From CAJCJE01 sp036494465 (lineage in GTDB: Bacteria > Actinomycetota > Actinomycetes > Mycobacteriales > Pseudonocardiaceae), in NCBI GenBank assembly GCA_036494465.1, contig DASXOJ010000046.1, forward strand, positions 87,435 to 151,434: a DNA stretch of 64,000 nt. The letters are read 5' to 3'. Position 1 is the stretch's first letter. Each line of letters begins with the position of its first letter. The notes below the pieces were generated by a model. The model searched no databases. It was not told the DNA's origin and saw nothing but the letters and a program-made list of their open reading frames with translations. Position numbers and translations under genes: made by a program. Below are positions 43,304-52,323 of the stretch, in pieces.

Positions 43304-44272
43304 GTGGAGTACCGCAAGTTCGGCTCGACCGGTTTGGAAGTGTCCAGGATCTGCCTCGGTTGCATGAGCTTCGGCGAAGGCGATCGGGGCTGGACACTCA
43401 ACGAGGAACAGTCCCGCCCGTTCATCCGGCGCGCCATCGAGGCCGGTATCAACTTCTTCGACACGGCGAACGTCTACTCGCAGGGCAGCAGCGAGGAGAT
43501 CACCGGCCGTGCGCTCAAGGATTTCGCCTCGCGCGAGGACGTCGTGATCGCGACCAAGGTGTACAGCCGCATGCGCCCAGGTCCCAACGGTGCCGGCCTG
43601 TCGCGCAAGGCGATCATGGCCGAGCTCGACAACAGCCTGCGCAGGCTCGGCACGGATTACGTTGACCTGTACCAGATCCACCGCTGGGACGAGCTGACGC
43701 CAATCGAGGAAACGCTGGAAGCGCTGCACGACGTGGTCAAGGCGGGCAAGGCGCGCTACATCGGCGCGTCCTCAATGGCGTCCTGGCAGTTCGCGCAAGC
43801 CCTCTACACCGCGGACCTCAACGGCTGGACCAGGTTCTCCTCGATGCAGGACCACTACAACCTGATTTACCGCGAGGAAGAACGGGAAATGCTGCCGCTG
43901 TGCGAGGACCAGGGGATCGCGGTGATTCCGTGGAGCCCGCTCGCGCGCGGCAAACTGACCCGCGAGCCGAGTGACCTGTCCACCAGTCGCTCGACCGAGG
44001 ACAAGTTCGTGAGCAGCCTCTACCCGCAGGAGCAGAACGACAACGCGGTGATCGAGCGGGTCGGTCACGTGGCCAAGCAGCTCGGCGTGCCGATGGCGCA
44101 GGTCGCGCTCGCCTGGGTGCTGGCCAGCGACGTGATCACCGCGCCGATCGTCGGCGTGACCAAGCAGCACCACCTCGACGACGCCATCGCGTCCCTGGAC
44201 GTCGATCTCGGCGCCGAGCAGATCACCCAGCTCGAGGAGCCGTACCGCCCGCATGAGGTCGCCGGGTTCTGA
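43304..44272 (+). CDS. Aldo/keto reductase
   Basis: A 322-residue TIM-barrel NADPH oxidoreductase (YajO/YghZ-like group). The tetrad is visible: Asp in NFFDTANVY with the catalytic Tyr, Lys in IATKVYSRM and His in YQIHRWDELTP. The C-terminal nucleotide-binding segment is PIVGVTKQHHLDDAIAS. It reduces aldehydes or sugars with NADPH. The GTG at 43304 has GGGAGGG about 10 bases upstream. The gntR upstream may regulate it. Confidence 0.88.
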   Translation: MEYRKFGSTGLEVSRICLGCMSFGEGDRGWTLNEEQSRPFIRRAIEAGINFFDTANVYSQGSSEEITGRALKDFASREDVVIATKVYSRMRPGPNGAGLSRKAIMAELDNSLRRLGTDYVDLYQIHRWDELTPIEETLEALHDVVKAGKARYIGASSMASWQFAQALYTADLNGWTRFSSMQDHYNLIYREEEREMLPLCEDQGIAVIPWSPLARGKLTREPSDLSTSRSTEDKFVSSLYPQEQNDNAVIERVGHVAKQLGVPMAQVALAWVLASDVITAPIVGVTKQHHLDDAIASLDVDLGAEQITQLEEPYRPHEVAGF

Positions 44273-44296
44273 TCGGCCCCGCGTTATGGTGGGCCC

Positions 44297-44902
44297 ATGA
44301 CCGCCAGGGTGGAGCACATCGTCACGTCCGGCACCTTCCACCTCGACGGTGGCGCCTGGGACGTGGACAACAACGTGTGGCTGATCGGAGACGACGACGA
44401 GGTGCTGGTGATCGACGCCGCCCATGACGCGGACGCGATCGCGACGGCCGTCGGTTCCCGGCGGCTCGTCGCGATCGTTTGCACCCACGCGCACGACGAC
44501 CACGTCAACGCCGCGCCCGCGCTGGCCGAGAAGATCGGCGCGCCGATCCTGCTGCACCCGGACGACCATGTGCTCTGGGCGATGACCCACCCGGATCGCG
44601 AGCCGGACGGCGAACTCGCGGACGGTCAGACCATTTCGATCGCGGGCACCGGCCTGCGGGTGCTGCACACCCCGGGCCACGCGCCCGGCGCGGTCTGCCT
44701 GCACGCGCCCGAGCTTGGGCTGGTGTTCACCGGGGACACGCTGTTCAACGGCGGTCCCGGCGCGACCGGGCGCTCGTACAGTGACTTCGACACGATCGTC
44801 GCGTCGATCAAGGCGAAGCTGCTCGTCCTCCCGCCGGACACGGTGGTGCACACCGGTCACGGCGACGACACCTCGATCGGGGCGGAAGCGCCGAACATCT
44901 GA
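44297..44902 (+). CDS. Metallo-beta-lactamase-fold hydrolase (glyoxalase II-like)
   Basis: A 201-residue protein with the signature THAHDDHV at about residues 58-65 (a THxHxDH-type variant), plus further metal ligands in LHTPGHAPGAVC, the bridging Asp in VFTGDTLFNGG and the last His in TVVHTGHGDDTSIG. Proteins of this size include glyoxalase II and persulfide dioxygenase-like enzymes. The motif AHDDHVNAAP resembles actinobacterial hydroxyacylglutathione hydrolase-like proteins, which may act on mycothiol thioesters. The substrate is unproven. Confidence 0.85.
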   Translation: MTARVEHIVTSGTFHLDGGAWDVDNNVWLIGDDDEVLVIDAAHDADAIATAVGSRRLVAIVCTHAHDDHVNAAPALAEKIGAPILLHPDDHVLWAMTHPDREPDGELADGQTISIAGTGLRVLHTPGHAPGAVCLHAPELGLVFTGDTLFNGGPGATGRSYSDFDTIVASIKAKLLVLPPDTVVHTGHGDDTSIGAEAPNI

Positions 44903-44998
44903 TCCGTGCGCTGGATCACCTACCGGAATGCGTTGAATAGTCAGTCATGTTGACGATCAGCAGAGACTGTTCACGCAGGGTTCGCCGGGAGGTCAACG

Positions 44999-45748
44999 AT
45001 GTCCGTCCAGCAGCCGAACCGCACCGTCAGCTACGGTCCGGATCCCGCCCAGTTCGGTGACCTGTACTTACCGCAGGGCTCCGGCCCCTTCCCGGTCGTC
45101 GCGCTGATTCACGGCGACCACTCGACGATCGCGCTCGCGCACGACCTGCGCGCCAGGGGATATGCGGTGTGGCACGTCGAATACCGCGCCCGCGCAGGCT
45201 GGCCCGGCGCCTTCGCCGACGTCGCCGCCGCCATCGACGCGGTGCAGGATCTGGGGCATTCGCTTGATCACCGCAGGGTGATCACCGTCGGCCACGCGGT
45301 CGGCGGACAACTCGCGGTGTGGGCGGCGAGCAGGCCCGATCTGCCCAGGCAGGCACCGGGTTTCGCGCCAAGGGTGCTGCCGATCGGCGCGGTTTCCCTG
45401 TCCGGTGTGCTCGACCTGGTCGCCACCGACGCGGATCGCGGCCGGCTCGCCACCGAGCTGACCGCGCTGCTCGGCGGGCACGCCGCCGAATATCCCGAAC
45501 GCTACGCGTGGACCTCGCCGACCATGCTCAACTCCGGCACGGTGCAGGTGCTCGCGGTGCACGGGATCGACGACGACGTGGTGCCGATTCGCTACGGCCG
45601 CAACTACCTGAGCGCGGCGACCGAGCGGCACGAACCCGTCGAGTTCCGCGAGTTCCCCGGCGTCGGCCACGTCGACCTGCTCGATCCGGCCCATCCGAAG
45701 TGGGCGGAAATCGTCGGCTGGCTGCAAAAACGCTTCACCTCAAGCTGA
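44999..45748 (+). CDS. Alpha/beta hydrolase-fold protein with nucleophilic serine replaced by alanine
   Basis: A 249-residue alpha/beta hydrolase fold, similar to kynurenine formamidase/BD-FAE-type hydrolases. The strand-helix with the nucleophile elbow reads VITVGHAVGGQLAVWAA. The expected Ser (GHSAGG) is Ala100, encoded GCG. The acid is in VHGIDDDVVPIRYG and the histidine in FPGVGHVDLLDP, so two of three triad residues are kept. Either it is a pseudoenzyme or it uses another chemistry. The ATG at 44999 has GGGAGG 9-14 bases upstream. The 96-base gap to the metallo-hydrolase holds no clear site. Confidence 0.82.
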   Translation: MSVQQPNRTVSYGPDPAQFGDLYLPQGSGPFPVVALIHGDHSTIALAHDLRARGYAVWHVEYRARAGWPGAFADVAAAIDAVQDLGHSLDHRRVITVGHAVGGQLAVWAASRPDLPRQAPGFAPRVLPIGAVSLSGVLDLVATDADRGRLATELTALLGGHAAEYPERYAWTSPTMLNSGTVQVLAVHGIDDDVVPIRYGRNYLSAATERHEPVEFREFPGVGHVDLLDPAHPKWAEIVGWLQKRFTSS

Positions 45749-46756
45749 ACCGCGCAGCACCAGTTCGGTCGGCAGGATGACCGTCGGTTCGATGGTTTCG
45801 CCGCCGACCAGCCGCAACAGCTGGCGCGCCATGTGCCGTCCGATCTCGACGATCGGCTGCCGTACGGTCGTCAGCGGCGGATCGGTGTAGGCGGCGAGCG
45901 CGATGTCGTCGAACCCGATCAGCGCCACGTCGTCCGGCACGCGCCGGCCGGACTGGCGCAGCGCCTGCAACGCGCCGTCCGCCATCAGGTCCGATGCGAC
46001 GAACACCGCATCCAGCTTGGGGTCGTCCTCCAGCAGTTGGCGCATGGCCGAAGCGCCCGAGTCCATGGTGAAATCGCCGACCGCGACGATCGAGCGCCGC
46101 GACGAACCGCGCAGCGCTTCCCGGTAGCCGGTCAGCCGGTCGATGCCGCCGATCATGTCCTGCGGTCCGGCGATCGTGGCGATCCGCGTCCGTCCCGCGT
46201 CCAGCAGGTGCTTCACCGCCGCCGCAGCGCCGCCCATGTTGTCAACGCCGACGTAGGGCACCGAGGTCGGACCGAGCGAACGTTCGTTGCACACCACCGG
46301 AATCCCGATCCTGGTCAACACGGTGGGCAGCGGATCGGCGCCGTGCATCGACGCCAGCATCACGCCGTCCACGTGGTGCGCGGCGATCGAGCGTTCGATC
46401 CTGGTGTGACTGGCTGCCGAACCGGCCAGCATCAGCACGAGTTGCTTGTCCGCGGCTTCCAGTTCCTGACTGACGCCGTGGATGACGCCGGGGAAGAACG
46501 GGTCGTCGGAGAACACCCGGGTGGTCGGTTCCGGCAGTACCAGCGCGATCAGGTCGGTCCGCCGGGTGACCAGTGTGCGCGCGGCGTGGTTGGGCACGTA
46601 GCCGAGTTCGGCGATGGCGCGCTGCACGGATTCCTGGCTGGCCGACGTCACCGGCAACCCGTTCACGACCCGCGACACCGTCGCGCGCGACACGCCCGCG
46701 CGCGCCGCGACGCTCTCCAGCGTCGGCCGCCGATGGTCGGAATGCACCTGTCGCAC
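45740..46756 (-). CDS. LacI-family transcriptional regulator
   Basis: A 338-residue LacI/GalR protein. The HTH reads TLESVAARAGVSRATVSRVV and a hinge GYVPNHAARTL follows. The periplasmic-binding-like core includes FFPGVIHGVSQELE, YVGVDNMGGAAAAVKHLLDA and DVALIGFDDIALAAYTDPPL. A GTG at 46756 is preceded by GAGG. It is convergent with the dead hydrolase. No sugar transport or glycosidase genes are adjacent, which is unusual for the family. Two AGAGCGCTCT operators lie just upstream, implying autoregulation. Confidence 0.9.
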   Translation of the reverse strand: MRQVHSDHRRPTLESVAARAGVSRATVSRVVNGLPVTSASQESVQRAIAELGYVPNHAARTLVTRRTDLIALVLPEPTTRVFSDDPFFPGVIHGVSQELEAADKQLVLMLAGSAASHTRIERSIAAHHVDGVMLASMHGADPLPTVLTRIGIPVVCNERSLGPTSVPYVGVDNMGGAAAAVKHLLDAGRTRIATIAGPQDMIGGIDRLTGYREALRGSSRRSIVAVGDFTMDSGASAMRQLLEDDPKLDAVFVASDLMADGALQALRQSGRRVPDDVALIGFDDIALAAYTDPPLTTVRQPIVEIGRHMARQLLRLVGGETIEPTVILPTELVLRGSA

Positions 46757-46775
46757 CTCGTTCCCGGTTCGTACT

Positions 46776-46831
46776 GAGAGCGCTCTAACCGCTTGTCACT
46801 GTACGCATGTTCTGATCGCGAGAGCGCTCTT
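46776..46831. promoter_or_regulatory. Two AGAGCGCTCT LacI operators
   Basis: Perfect 10-base palindromes at 46777-46786 and 46821-46830, 44 bases apart centre to centre, directly upstream of lacI. They share the central CG of LacI-type sites (GAGAGCGCTCTC type). Confidence 0.75.
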
Positions 46832-46850
46832 AGTCGATCCAGGGTTCGAT

Positions 46851-49604
46851 TCAGCCCGCAGAACCCTGCCGGATCTCCTCGATCAACGCGGTGACCTGCT
46901 CCCTGCGCCGTTCCTCGTGCGCTGGCAACGTGTCCAGTGCCGCCGCCAGCAGGTTTTCCGCATCATGAACCCGGCCCAGTTCGAGCAGGATGCGGCCCTG
47001 CAACACCTCCGCGATGGTGACCTGCTCGCCCGCCTCCAGCGCGACGAACCCGGCACGTGCCGACTCGATGCGTGGGAGCGCCTGCGCGGGCTGCTCGATG
47101 TTGGCGAGGATGCGCGCCCCGTCGTAGTTGAGCAGCGCGGTCAGCCAGATCACCTGCGGCTGGTCGTCGGGCAGCTGGGCGGCGGCGTTGTCCGCTGCCG
47201 CAAGGGTTTCCAGCGCTGCCGCGTTGTCACCGGCCCAGTGCCAGGAGGCAGCGGACTGGCGCAGGTTGTCGAGCTCCTCGACGGCGAAGCCCGCGTCGTG
47301 GTACGCCGACGCCGCGCTCGCGTAGTGCCCGGCCGCTTCGGCGTCGCGGTCCACCTTGTCCAGGATGTCGCCGCTGAGCGCGTGCATCTGGCCGACACCG
47401 GCCCAGTTCTGCTGCGCTGCGCAGTGTTGCTCCACTTGGGACAGTAGGTCGATGGCCTGGTCCGGTTGGGCGAGCGCGCGGTAGGACTTGGCGAGGATGA
47501 ACCGCAACCGCGCGAGTTCCTCGATGTCGCGGGAGTTCTCCAGGTCGGTGAGCGCGTCCTCGGCGGCTTCGGCCGCGTCCTCGAATCGTTCCAGGTTCAA
47601 CGCGGCAGCGGCCAGATCCACCCTGGCGTAGGCGAGCGGTGGACCGGCGAGGTCCGGGATCGCCGCGGTGATCAGGTCGTAGGCGAGTTCGTCTTCGCCG
47701 TTGCCGACGGAAAGCTTGCCACGCAACCGGTTCGCCTCGCCGCGCATTGCCGGATCGGTCGCCAGCGCCGCCTGGGCGAAGGCGATCTTCGCGGCGTCGG
47801 TCTCACCGGTGAACATCAGGAAGGTGCCCAGCTGCATCTGGGCGGTGCGCAACGCGATGCTCGGCGCGAAGGTCTCGTACCGCGCGATCGCGTACCGGGC
47901 GAACTCGATCGCCTCGGGCAGACTCTCCCGGCTCCGGCCGGCGAGAAAGTTCGAGCGCTGCAACGCGATCGCGGCCTGGAGTTCGCGGTCCTCGCCGCGT
48001 TCGGCGAACGCCGCCGCTTCGGCGAGCGCGGTGCCCATCTCGTCGACGTGACCGGTCGCGCCGAGAGTGCCCGCCAGACGGAAACGTGCCTTGGCGCGGT
48101 CGGTGCCGGTGCCGATCTCGTCGACCCGCTCGGCTGCCGCGCGCGCCTTGGCGATCGCCTCGTCGCCGCGACCGTTCATGGCCCACAGGAACGCGAGGCG
48201 CCCGTGCATGGCCTGGCTGCGCGCCTCGTCGCCCGCTGACGCGAACAGTTCGGCCGCGCGCAGCCAGGTTTCCTCCGCCTGCGCGGGATCGGTGTCGGCC
48301 TGGTCGTTGGCCACCGCGTTGAGCCTGCGCGCGAGTTGGGCGGGCGTGGGTTCCCGGCAGGTCTCGTCGAAGTGGGTCCAGGTCGCCTTGGCCGCGTCGG
48401 TCTCGAACACCGCGGCCTGGTGTTCGGCCAGTTCGATCAACCGGTCCGGCTCGGCCGGATAACTCGGCGCCTGCGCGGGTTCGGGCAGCGTCCGGTGCTG
48501 GGATGTGCGGATCGGGCCGGACAACGGGAGGTAGTCGACGAGCTGCGCCGGCTCGATCGACGCGGCCATCAGCCTGCTCTGCTCGCTGCTGCCGTTGCGC
48601 TCGTCGAACTGCGCGGCCAGTGCGTGCGCGCGCTCGACGAGCTCGTCGCGCAGCGCGCCAACGCTGATCTCGTCCGAGCCCCGCCGCACGGTCACGTCGG
48701 CATGCCCCGCCTCGATCACCTTGCCGAGCACGCCCGCCGCCGCTGCCGAGAACTCCATGTCCGCGTACGGCGTCGGCGGTTGCCGCAACCAGTCCAGATG
48801 CCGTTCGACGAGTTGCAGGCCGCGCGCGTGGTTGCCGGTCTGCGCGCAGAACAGCAGATGCTCGGCCACCATGTCCAGTTCACCGCGATTGGTCTGGATG
48901 GCGCGGTAGCCGTTGCGATGTGCCTGCGTGGCTTCCGCCAGCCGGCCGGTGCGCAGGTAGGGGAGGAGCAACGTGGTGAGCAGGCTGTGCGGCTGTTCGG
49001 TGCAGTTCAGCCGACCGGCCAACGCGGCCGTGCCCACCTCGACGGCCTCCTCGTCGCGCCCACCCCAGGACAGGTGCGCGACGACGGAAGTCGGTTCACA
49101 GCCCACGCAGTCGGACATGCTGGTACGCGGCGCGGCCTGCCACAACCGGTACTGCTCGGCCGCGGTGGCCGCGTCGCCGATGTGCCGCGCGACGCTGCTC
49201 CGGTACTGGTGCACCGGATTCATGCCGTGCCCGGCGAGCTGGTAGCGGCGCTGCATGTCCGCCAGCACCGCATAGGTGCGGGCCAATGGCACCTGCGGGA
49301 AGCGCCGCAGGTTGGTCACCATCGCCTTGAAGTCCCAGAACAGGTTGTGCGTGTAGTTCCCGACGCCCTCGCCCCGGTCGTAGGCGGCCAGACACCAGGA
49401 GAAACTGACGAATGCCTTGGCCGGTTCGCCGCCGTACTGATAAGCCGTGGTGGCTTCCATGCGGGTGGCGTACTGGAGGTAGGGCAGCTGCGCGGCGTCG
49501 GCGCGGTTGACCAGTTCCTCGACGGCGGTGATCCTCGCGAGGCCGTAGGGCAGGTCGCTGATCGCGTGCAGTGCCGTCCAGAGCTCGTCGGCGGTCGGGT
49601 TCAC
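46851..49604 (-). CDS. Large TPR (tetratricopeptide) protein partnered with Hsp90
   Basis: A 917-residue, almost wholly helical, soluble protein. TPR-like helix pairs run across most of the chain, clearest from about 400 to the end (AEETWLRAAELFASAGDEAR, ALAEAAAFAERGEDRELQAA, YASAASAYHDAGFAVEELDN, EALDTLPAHEERRREQV-type tail). Residues about 1-330 have a more divergent helical repeat with cysteine clusters (DCVGCEPTS). No catalytic motif is visible. Its ATG overlaps the stop of the Hsp90-like gene by four bases, so both are made together. It may be a client-binding or co-chaperone partner, as TPR proteins are for eukaryotic Hsp90; that is inference. Confidence 0.85.
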   Translation of the reverse strand: MNPTADELWTALHAISDLPYGLARITAVEELVNRADAAQLPYLQYATRMEATTAYQYGGEPAKAFVSFSWCLAAYDRGEGVGNYTHNLFWDFKAMVTNLRRFPQVPLARTYAVLADMQRRYQLAGHGMNPVHQYRSSVARHIGDAATAAEQYRLWQAAPRTSMSDCVGCEPTSVVAHLSWGGRDEEAVEVGTAALAGRLNCTEQPHSLLTTLLLPYLRTGRLAEATQAHRNGYRAIQTNRGELDMVAEHLLFCAQTGNHARGLQLVERHLDWLRQPPTPYADMEFSAAAAGVLGKVIEAGHADVTVRRGSDEISVGALRDELVERAHALAAQFDERNGSSEQSRLMAASIEPAQLVDYLPLSGPIRTSQHRTLPEPAQAPSYPAEPDRLIELAEHQAAVFETDAAKATWTHFDETCREPTPAQLARRLNAVANDQADTDPAQAEETWLRAAELFASAGDEARSQAMHGRLAFLWAMNGRGDEAIAKARAAAERVDEIGTGTDRAKARFRLAGTLGATGHVDEMGTALAEAAAFAERGEDRELQAAIALQRSNFLAGRSRESLPEAIEFARYAIARYETFAPSIALRTAQMQLGTFLMFTGETDAAKIAFAQAALATDPAMRGEANRLRGKLSVGNGEDELAYDLITAAIPDLAGPPLAYARVDLAAAALNLERFEDAAEAAEDALTDLENSRDIEELARLRFILAKSYRALAQPDQAIDLLSQVEQHCAAQQNWAGVGQMHALSGDILDKVDRDAEAAGHYASAASAYHDAGFAVEELDNLRQSAASWHWAGDNAAALETLAAADNAAAQLPDDQPQVIWLTALLNYDGARILANIEQPAQALPRIESARAGFVALEAGEQVTIAEVLQGRILLELGRVHDAENLLAAALDTLPAHEERRREQVTALIEEIRQGSAG

Positions 49605-51373
49605 CGGTTGTCCTCCATCAGTACGGCCGCTTCCAGCAGACCCAGGAACGAGCGGTTGAGCAGCGCAGCGTCGGCGGGCCGGATCGGGTGGTAGCCGAGC
49701 AGCAATGCCTGGCCGTACAAGGCTTCCACGGCCAACGTGACCAGGTTCGGATCACCGATCCGGCTCAACCGCGCGACGAGCGGGTTGCGCTGGTTGAGCA
49801 CCAGCTGCGGCCGGTCGTCGGTGGGTTTGTCGAATGCGGACAGCACCCCCGCCCACAGGTCGTCGACCCGATCCCGGGTGGCGCGCAACTGCGCCTGGAA
49901 CGCGGCGGCCCGGTCGACCAGGTAGAGCACCGGTAGCGACGCGGGTTCGAAACCGCGCAGCAGCACCTCGGTGCCGAGCCGGTCCATGGCGCGCTGCGCG
50001 GTCGCCACGAACGGGCGCAGCGCCAGTTCGGTGTCCGGGTCGAGCGGTTCGAACCGGGTGGCCAGATCGGTCGGGTCCAACCGTTCCACGGTCAGGCCGT
50101 CGACGATGCTGGGCAGGCGTTCGATGATGTCGGCGTCGTAGGTGTAGCCGCCGTTGATCACCGCGAGCTCCTGCGCGGCGGTGACCGCGGCGAGCTGCCG
50201 GAACTCCTCCGCGGTCGCGGTGTAGCGGATCGTGCCGTAGCGGGCGCGGAACTCGCCGAGCGTCATCCGGCCGACGTTGGTCTCCATCGGCCACCACTCG
50301 TCGACCAGCGCGAGCATGTCCGCGTCGTGCAGTGCCAACGCCTTCACGCCGAGGTGGTGGATGGCCAGGAACTTGGTCAGCCGCCCGGGATCCGTCCTGG
50401 CCAGACTGATCAGCCAGCCGCGGATCTGCCCGCTGAGCACCTCGCGGGTGTGCGTGAGTAGCTCGTCCGCGTAGAGGTCCTCGCGACTGGCGGTCGGGCG
50501 CAGCTCGGTCGAGTCGACCACGCAGCGCGCGAAGAACGCCCAGTCCGGCAACAACTCCGCAGCGCTCTCGGCGAGCAGCATGTGCTTGAGGTAGACCCGG
50601 TGCCCCGCGCGCTCCGCCGGGCTGGTCGGGAACGGCAGCACGTAGGCGACACCGGTCAGCCCGGCCTCGGGCGCGGCCAGCTCGATCACGTCGAACGGGG
50701 TCAGCTCGAACGTTTCCTGCGCGTAGCCGACCAGATCAGCGCGCCGCTGGCCGACCGGCCGGTCGTCGGCCCGCCACGGCGCGCCCGCGCCGCTGATCGC
50801 GGTGCCGGAAACGGTGACCGGGAAGGGCAACAGCGAACCGTAGAGCCGAGCCAGGTCGAGCACGGTCTGCTCGTCGAACCACTGGGCCGCGCCCTGCCTC
50901 GGCGTCAGCCTGACCGTGGTGCCGATCTCGGTGCGGTCGCCCGGTTTGATGGTGTACGTCCCGTCCGCGCGACCGACCCATTCGACGGCGGGCGCGCGCG
51001 AAACCGACCGTGTCCGCACGGTGACCTCGTCCGCGACCAGGAATGCGGAGAGCAAGCCGATGCCGAACTGGCCGAGGAACTCCTGACGCGCGAAGCCCAG
51101 ATCGTCGCGTTTGGAGCTGCGGCCGATGGTGGCCAGCAGCTCGTGCACCTGTGCCTCGGTCAAGCCGATGCCGCTGTCGGTGATCTCCAGCCCACCGCCG
51201 CTCATGGTCACGGTGATCTCGGTCGGCGCGGCCGGTTCGAGGGCGCGGCGCGCGGTGACCGCGTCGACGGCGTTCTGCAGCAGCTCCCGGACGTAGACCC
51301 GGGGGCTGGAATACAGGTGCAGGCTCAACAGATCGACGACGCCGCGCAGGTCGACCTGGAACGTTCTGTCCAC
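49601..51373 (-). CDS. Hsp90-family (HtpG-like) GHKL ATPase, divergent
   Basis: A 590-residue Hsp90-family protein (HtpG is about 624). The N-terminal GHKL fold is intact: RELLQNAVDA with Glu30 and Asn34, the ATP-contact Asp66 in ITDSGIGLT, and the lid GQFGIGLLSAFL (101-112). The middle domain is recognisable; the C-terminal dimerisation part is divergent (PADAALLNRSFLGLLEAAVL). It differs from ordinary HtpG and belongs to the actinobacterial 'HSP90 family protein' group. The GTG at 51373 is the first start of the ATPase frame. It is upstream of and overlapping the TPR gene; a terminator separates it from the upstream operon. Confidence 0.87.
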   Translation of the reverse strand: MDRTFQVDLRGVVDLLSLHLYSSPRVYVRELLQNAVDAVTARRALEPAAPTEITVTMSGGGLEITDSGIGLTEAQVHELLATIGRSSKRDDLGFARQEFLGQFGIGLLSAFLVADEVTVRTRSVSRAPAVEWVGRADGTYTIKPGDRTEIGTTVRLTPRQGAAQWFDEQTVLDLARLYGSLLPFPVTVSGTAISGAGAPWRADDRPVGQRRADLVGYAQETFELTPFDVIELAAPEAGLTGVAYVLPFPTSPAERAGHRVYLKHMLLAESAAELLPDWAFFARCVVDSTELRPTASREDLYADELLTHTREVLSGQIRGWLISLARTDPGRLTKFLAIHHLGVKALALHDADMLALVDEWWPMETNVGRMTLGEFRARYGTIRYTATAEEFRQLAAVTAAQELAVINGGYTYDADIIERLPSIVDGLTVERLDPTDLATRFEPLDPDTELALRPFVATAQRAMDRLGTEVLLRGFEPASLPVLYLVDRAAAFQAQLRATRDRVDDLWAGVLSAFDKPTDDRPQLVLNQRNPLVARLSRIGDPNLVTLAVEALYGQALLLGYHPIRPADAALLNRSFLGLLEAAVLMEDNR

Positions 51374-51429
51374 GCGTTCATGATGCCGGGTGGCTGTGAC
51401 GTTTCGCTGCGATTTTCCACATACCAGGG

Positions 51430-51472
51430 AAAAAGGCGAAGCGCCGACGGGTCTTGGCACCGCCGGCGCTTC
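51430..51472 (-). terminator. Rho-independent terminator of the tetR-nucleotidyltransferase operon
   Basis: On the minus strand a 9-base stem (GAAGCGCCG with its complement, 17-base loop) is followed by GCCTTTTTCC. This is one of the few classical stem-plus-T-tract terminators here. It separates the nucleotidyltransferase transcript from the Hsp90-TPR operon. Confidence 0.75.
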
Positions 51473-51579
51473 CGTGATCAGACTGGGGGACCCGTCTCCG
51501 GGCCGAAAGGGGAGTAGCCGACGCCCGCCATGACCAAACCCGGAGTGCCTGGGAAAGTTGGTTTCTGTTCGGTAACGGC

Positions 51580-52323
51580 TCAGGATGCGCTGGTCAGGCG
51601 GGTTTCGGCGGTGGCGAGTGCGGCGAGCAGCGCGTCGGGTGACGCACTCAGACCGGTGATGATCGCGTCGATGTCGCGGAGATCTGCACGTTGCAACAAG
51701 GTTTTCTCGTTGGTGACCCACTCGCCCCGACCGGCCAGCACCGCGTGCGCGGTCTGCGTCGCGGCCAGCGCGAGCGTGCCCGCGACCTCGGTCACCCGAC
51801 CGGCGGGCGCATGGTTCGCGGTGGCGTAGTGCAGGGTCATGGCCGCGTTCGCCCGCCAGAACTCCTGGGCCGATCGGCGTAGCGCGTCCGGGTAACCGTC
51901 CGGTGTGGGCAGTTCGCCGTGCAGCACCCGATTTCCCGCCAACTCGGCGACGACCAGATAACTCGGGATGCCCGCGAGGTGGAACGCGAGCGGCTCCCAG
52001 TGGAAGCGTCCAGCGCCGGCTTCCGCCAGCTCGTGTTCGACCACGGCAAGATCGCGATAGTGCACGTCGACCCGGCGGCCGTCGACGGTCAGCCAGGCGC
52101 CACCGTTGAACACACCGCCGCCCCAGCCGCCGATCTCGGACACGTCGCCGGGATGACCGAGCGCGCGCAGATCGGCGGGATCGAACTCGCCCCGGTAGCA
52201 GAGGGCCAGGTCCCAGTCGCTGTCCGGCCGGTGCGTGCCCGCCGCGCGCGAACCACCGAGCGCGACCGACTGAACGGTCGGCAGGCCGGCGAGCTGCGCG
52301 GTGAGATCAGCCAGGAAGGTCAT
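51580..52323 (-). CDS. Nucleotidyltransferase-fold protein
   Basis: A 247-residue protein. The N-terminal nucleotidyltransferase motif GGSRAAGTHRPDSDWDLALC (Gly23-Ser25, Asp36, Asp38) is complete and is followed by a third acidic site near GRRVDVHYRD. The C-terminal part is helical (MTLHYATANHAPAGRVTEVA, with a DALLAALATAETR tail). This is the MNT/aminoglycoside-nucleotidyltransferase superfamily; it could adenylylate a small molecule or another protein. It overlaps the preceding tetR by four bases and ends before a terminator. No HEPN partner is adjacent. Confidence 0.8.
   Translation of the reverse strand: MTFLADLTAQLAGLPTVQSVALGGSRAAGTHRPDSDWDLALCYRGEFDPADLRALGHPGDVSEIGGWGGGVFNGGAWLTVDGRRVDVHYRDLAVVEHELAEAGAGRFHWEPLAFHLAGIPSYLVVAELAGNRVLHGELPTPDGYPDALRRSAQEFWRANAAMTLHYATANHAPAGRVTEVAGTLALAATQTAHAVLAGRGEWVTNEKTLLQRADLRDIDAIITGLSASPDALLAALATAETRLTSAS

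Noticed and set aside
46851..51373. Hsp90-TPR operon as an established phage-defence system
   Set aside because: Neither gene has a nuclease, protease, cyclase or other known effector domain, and no other defence genes are near; kept as an open finding instead.
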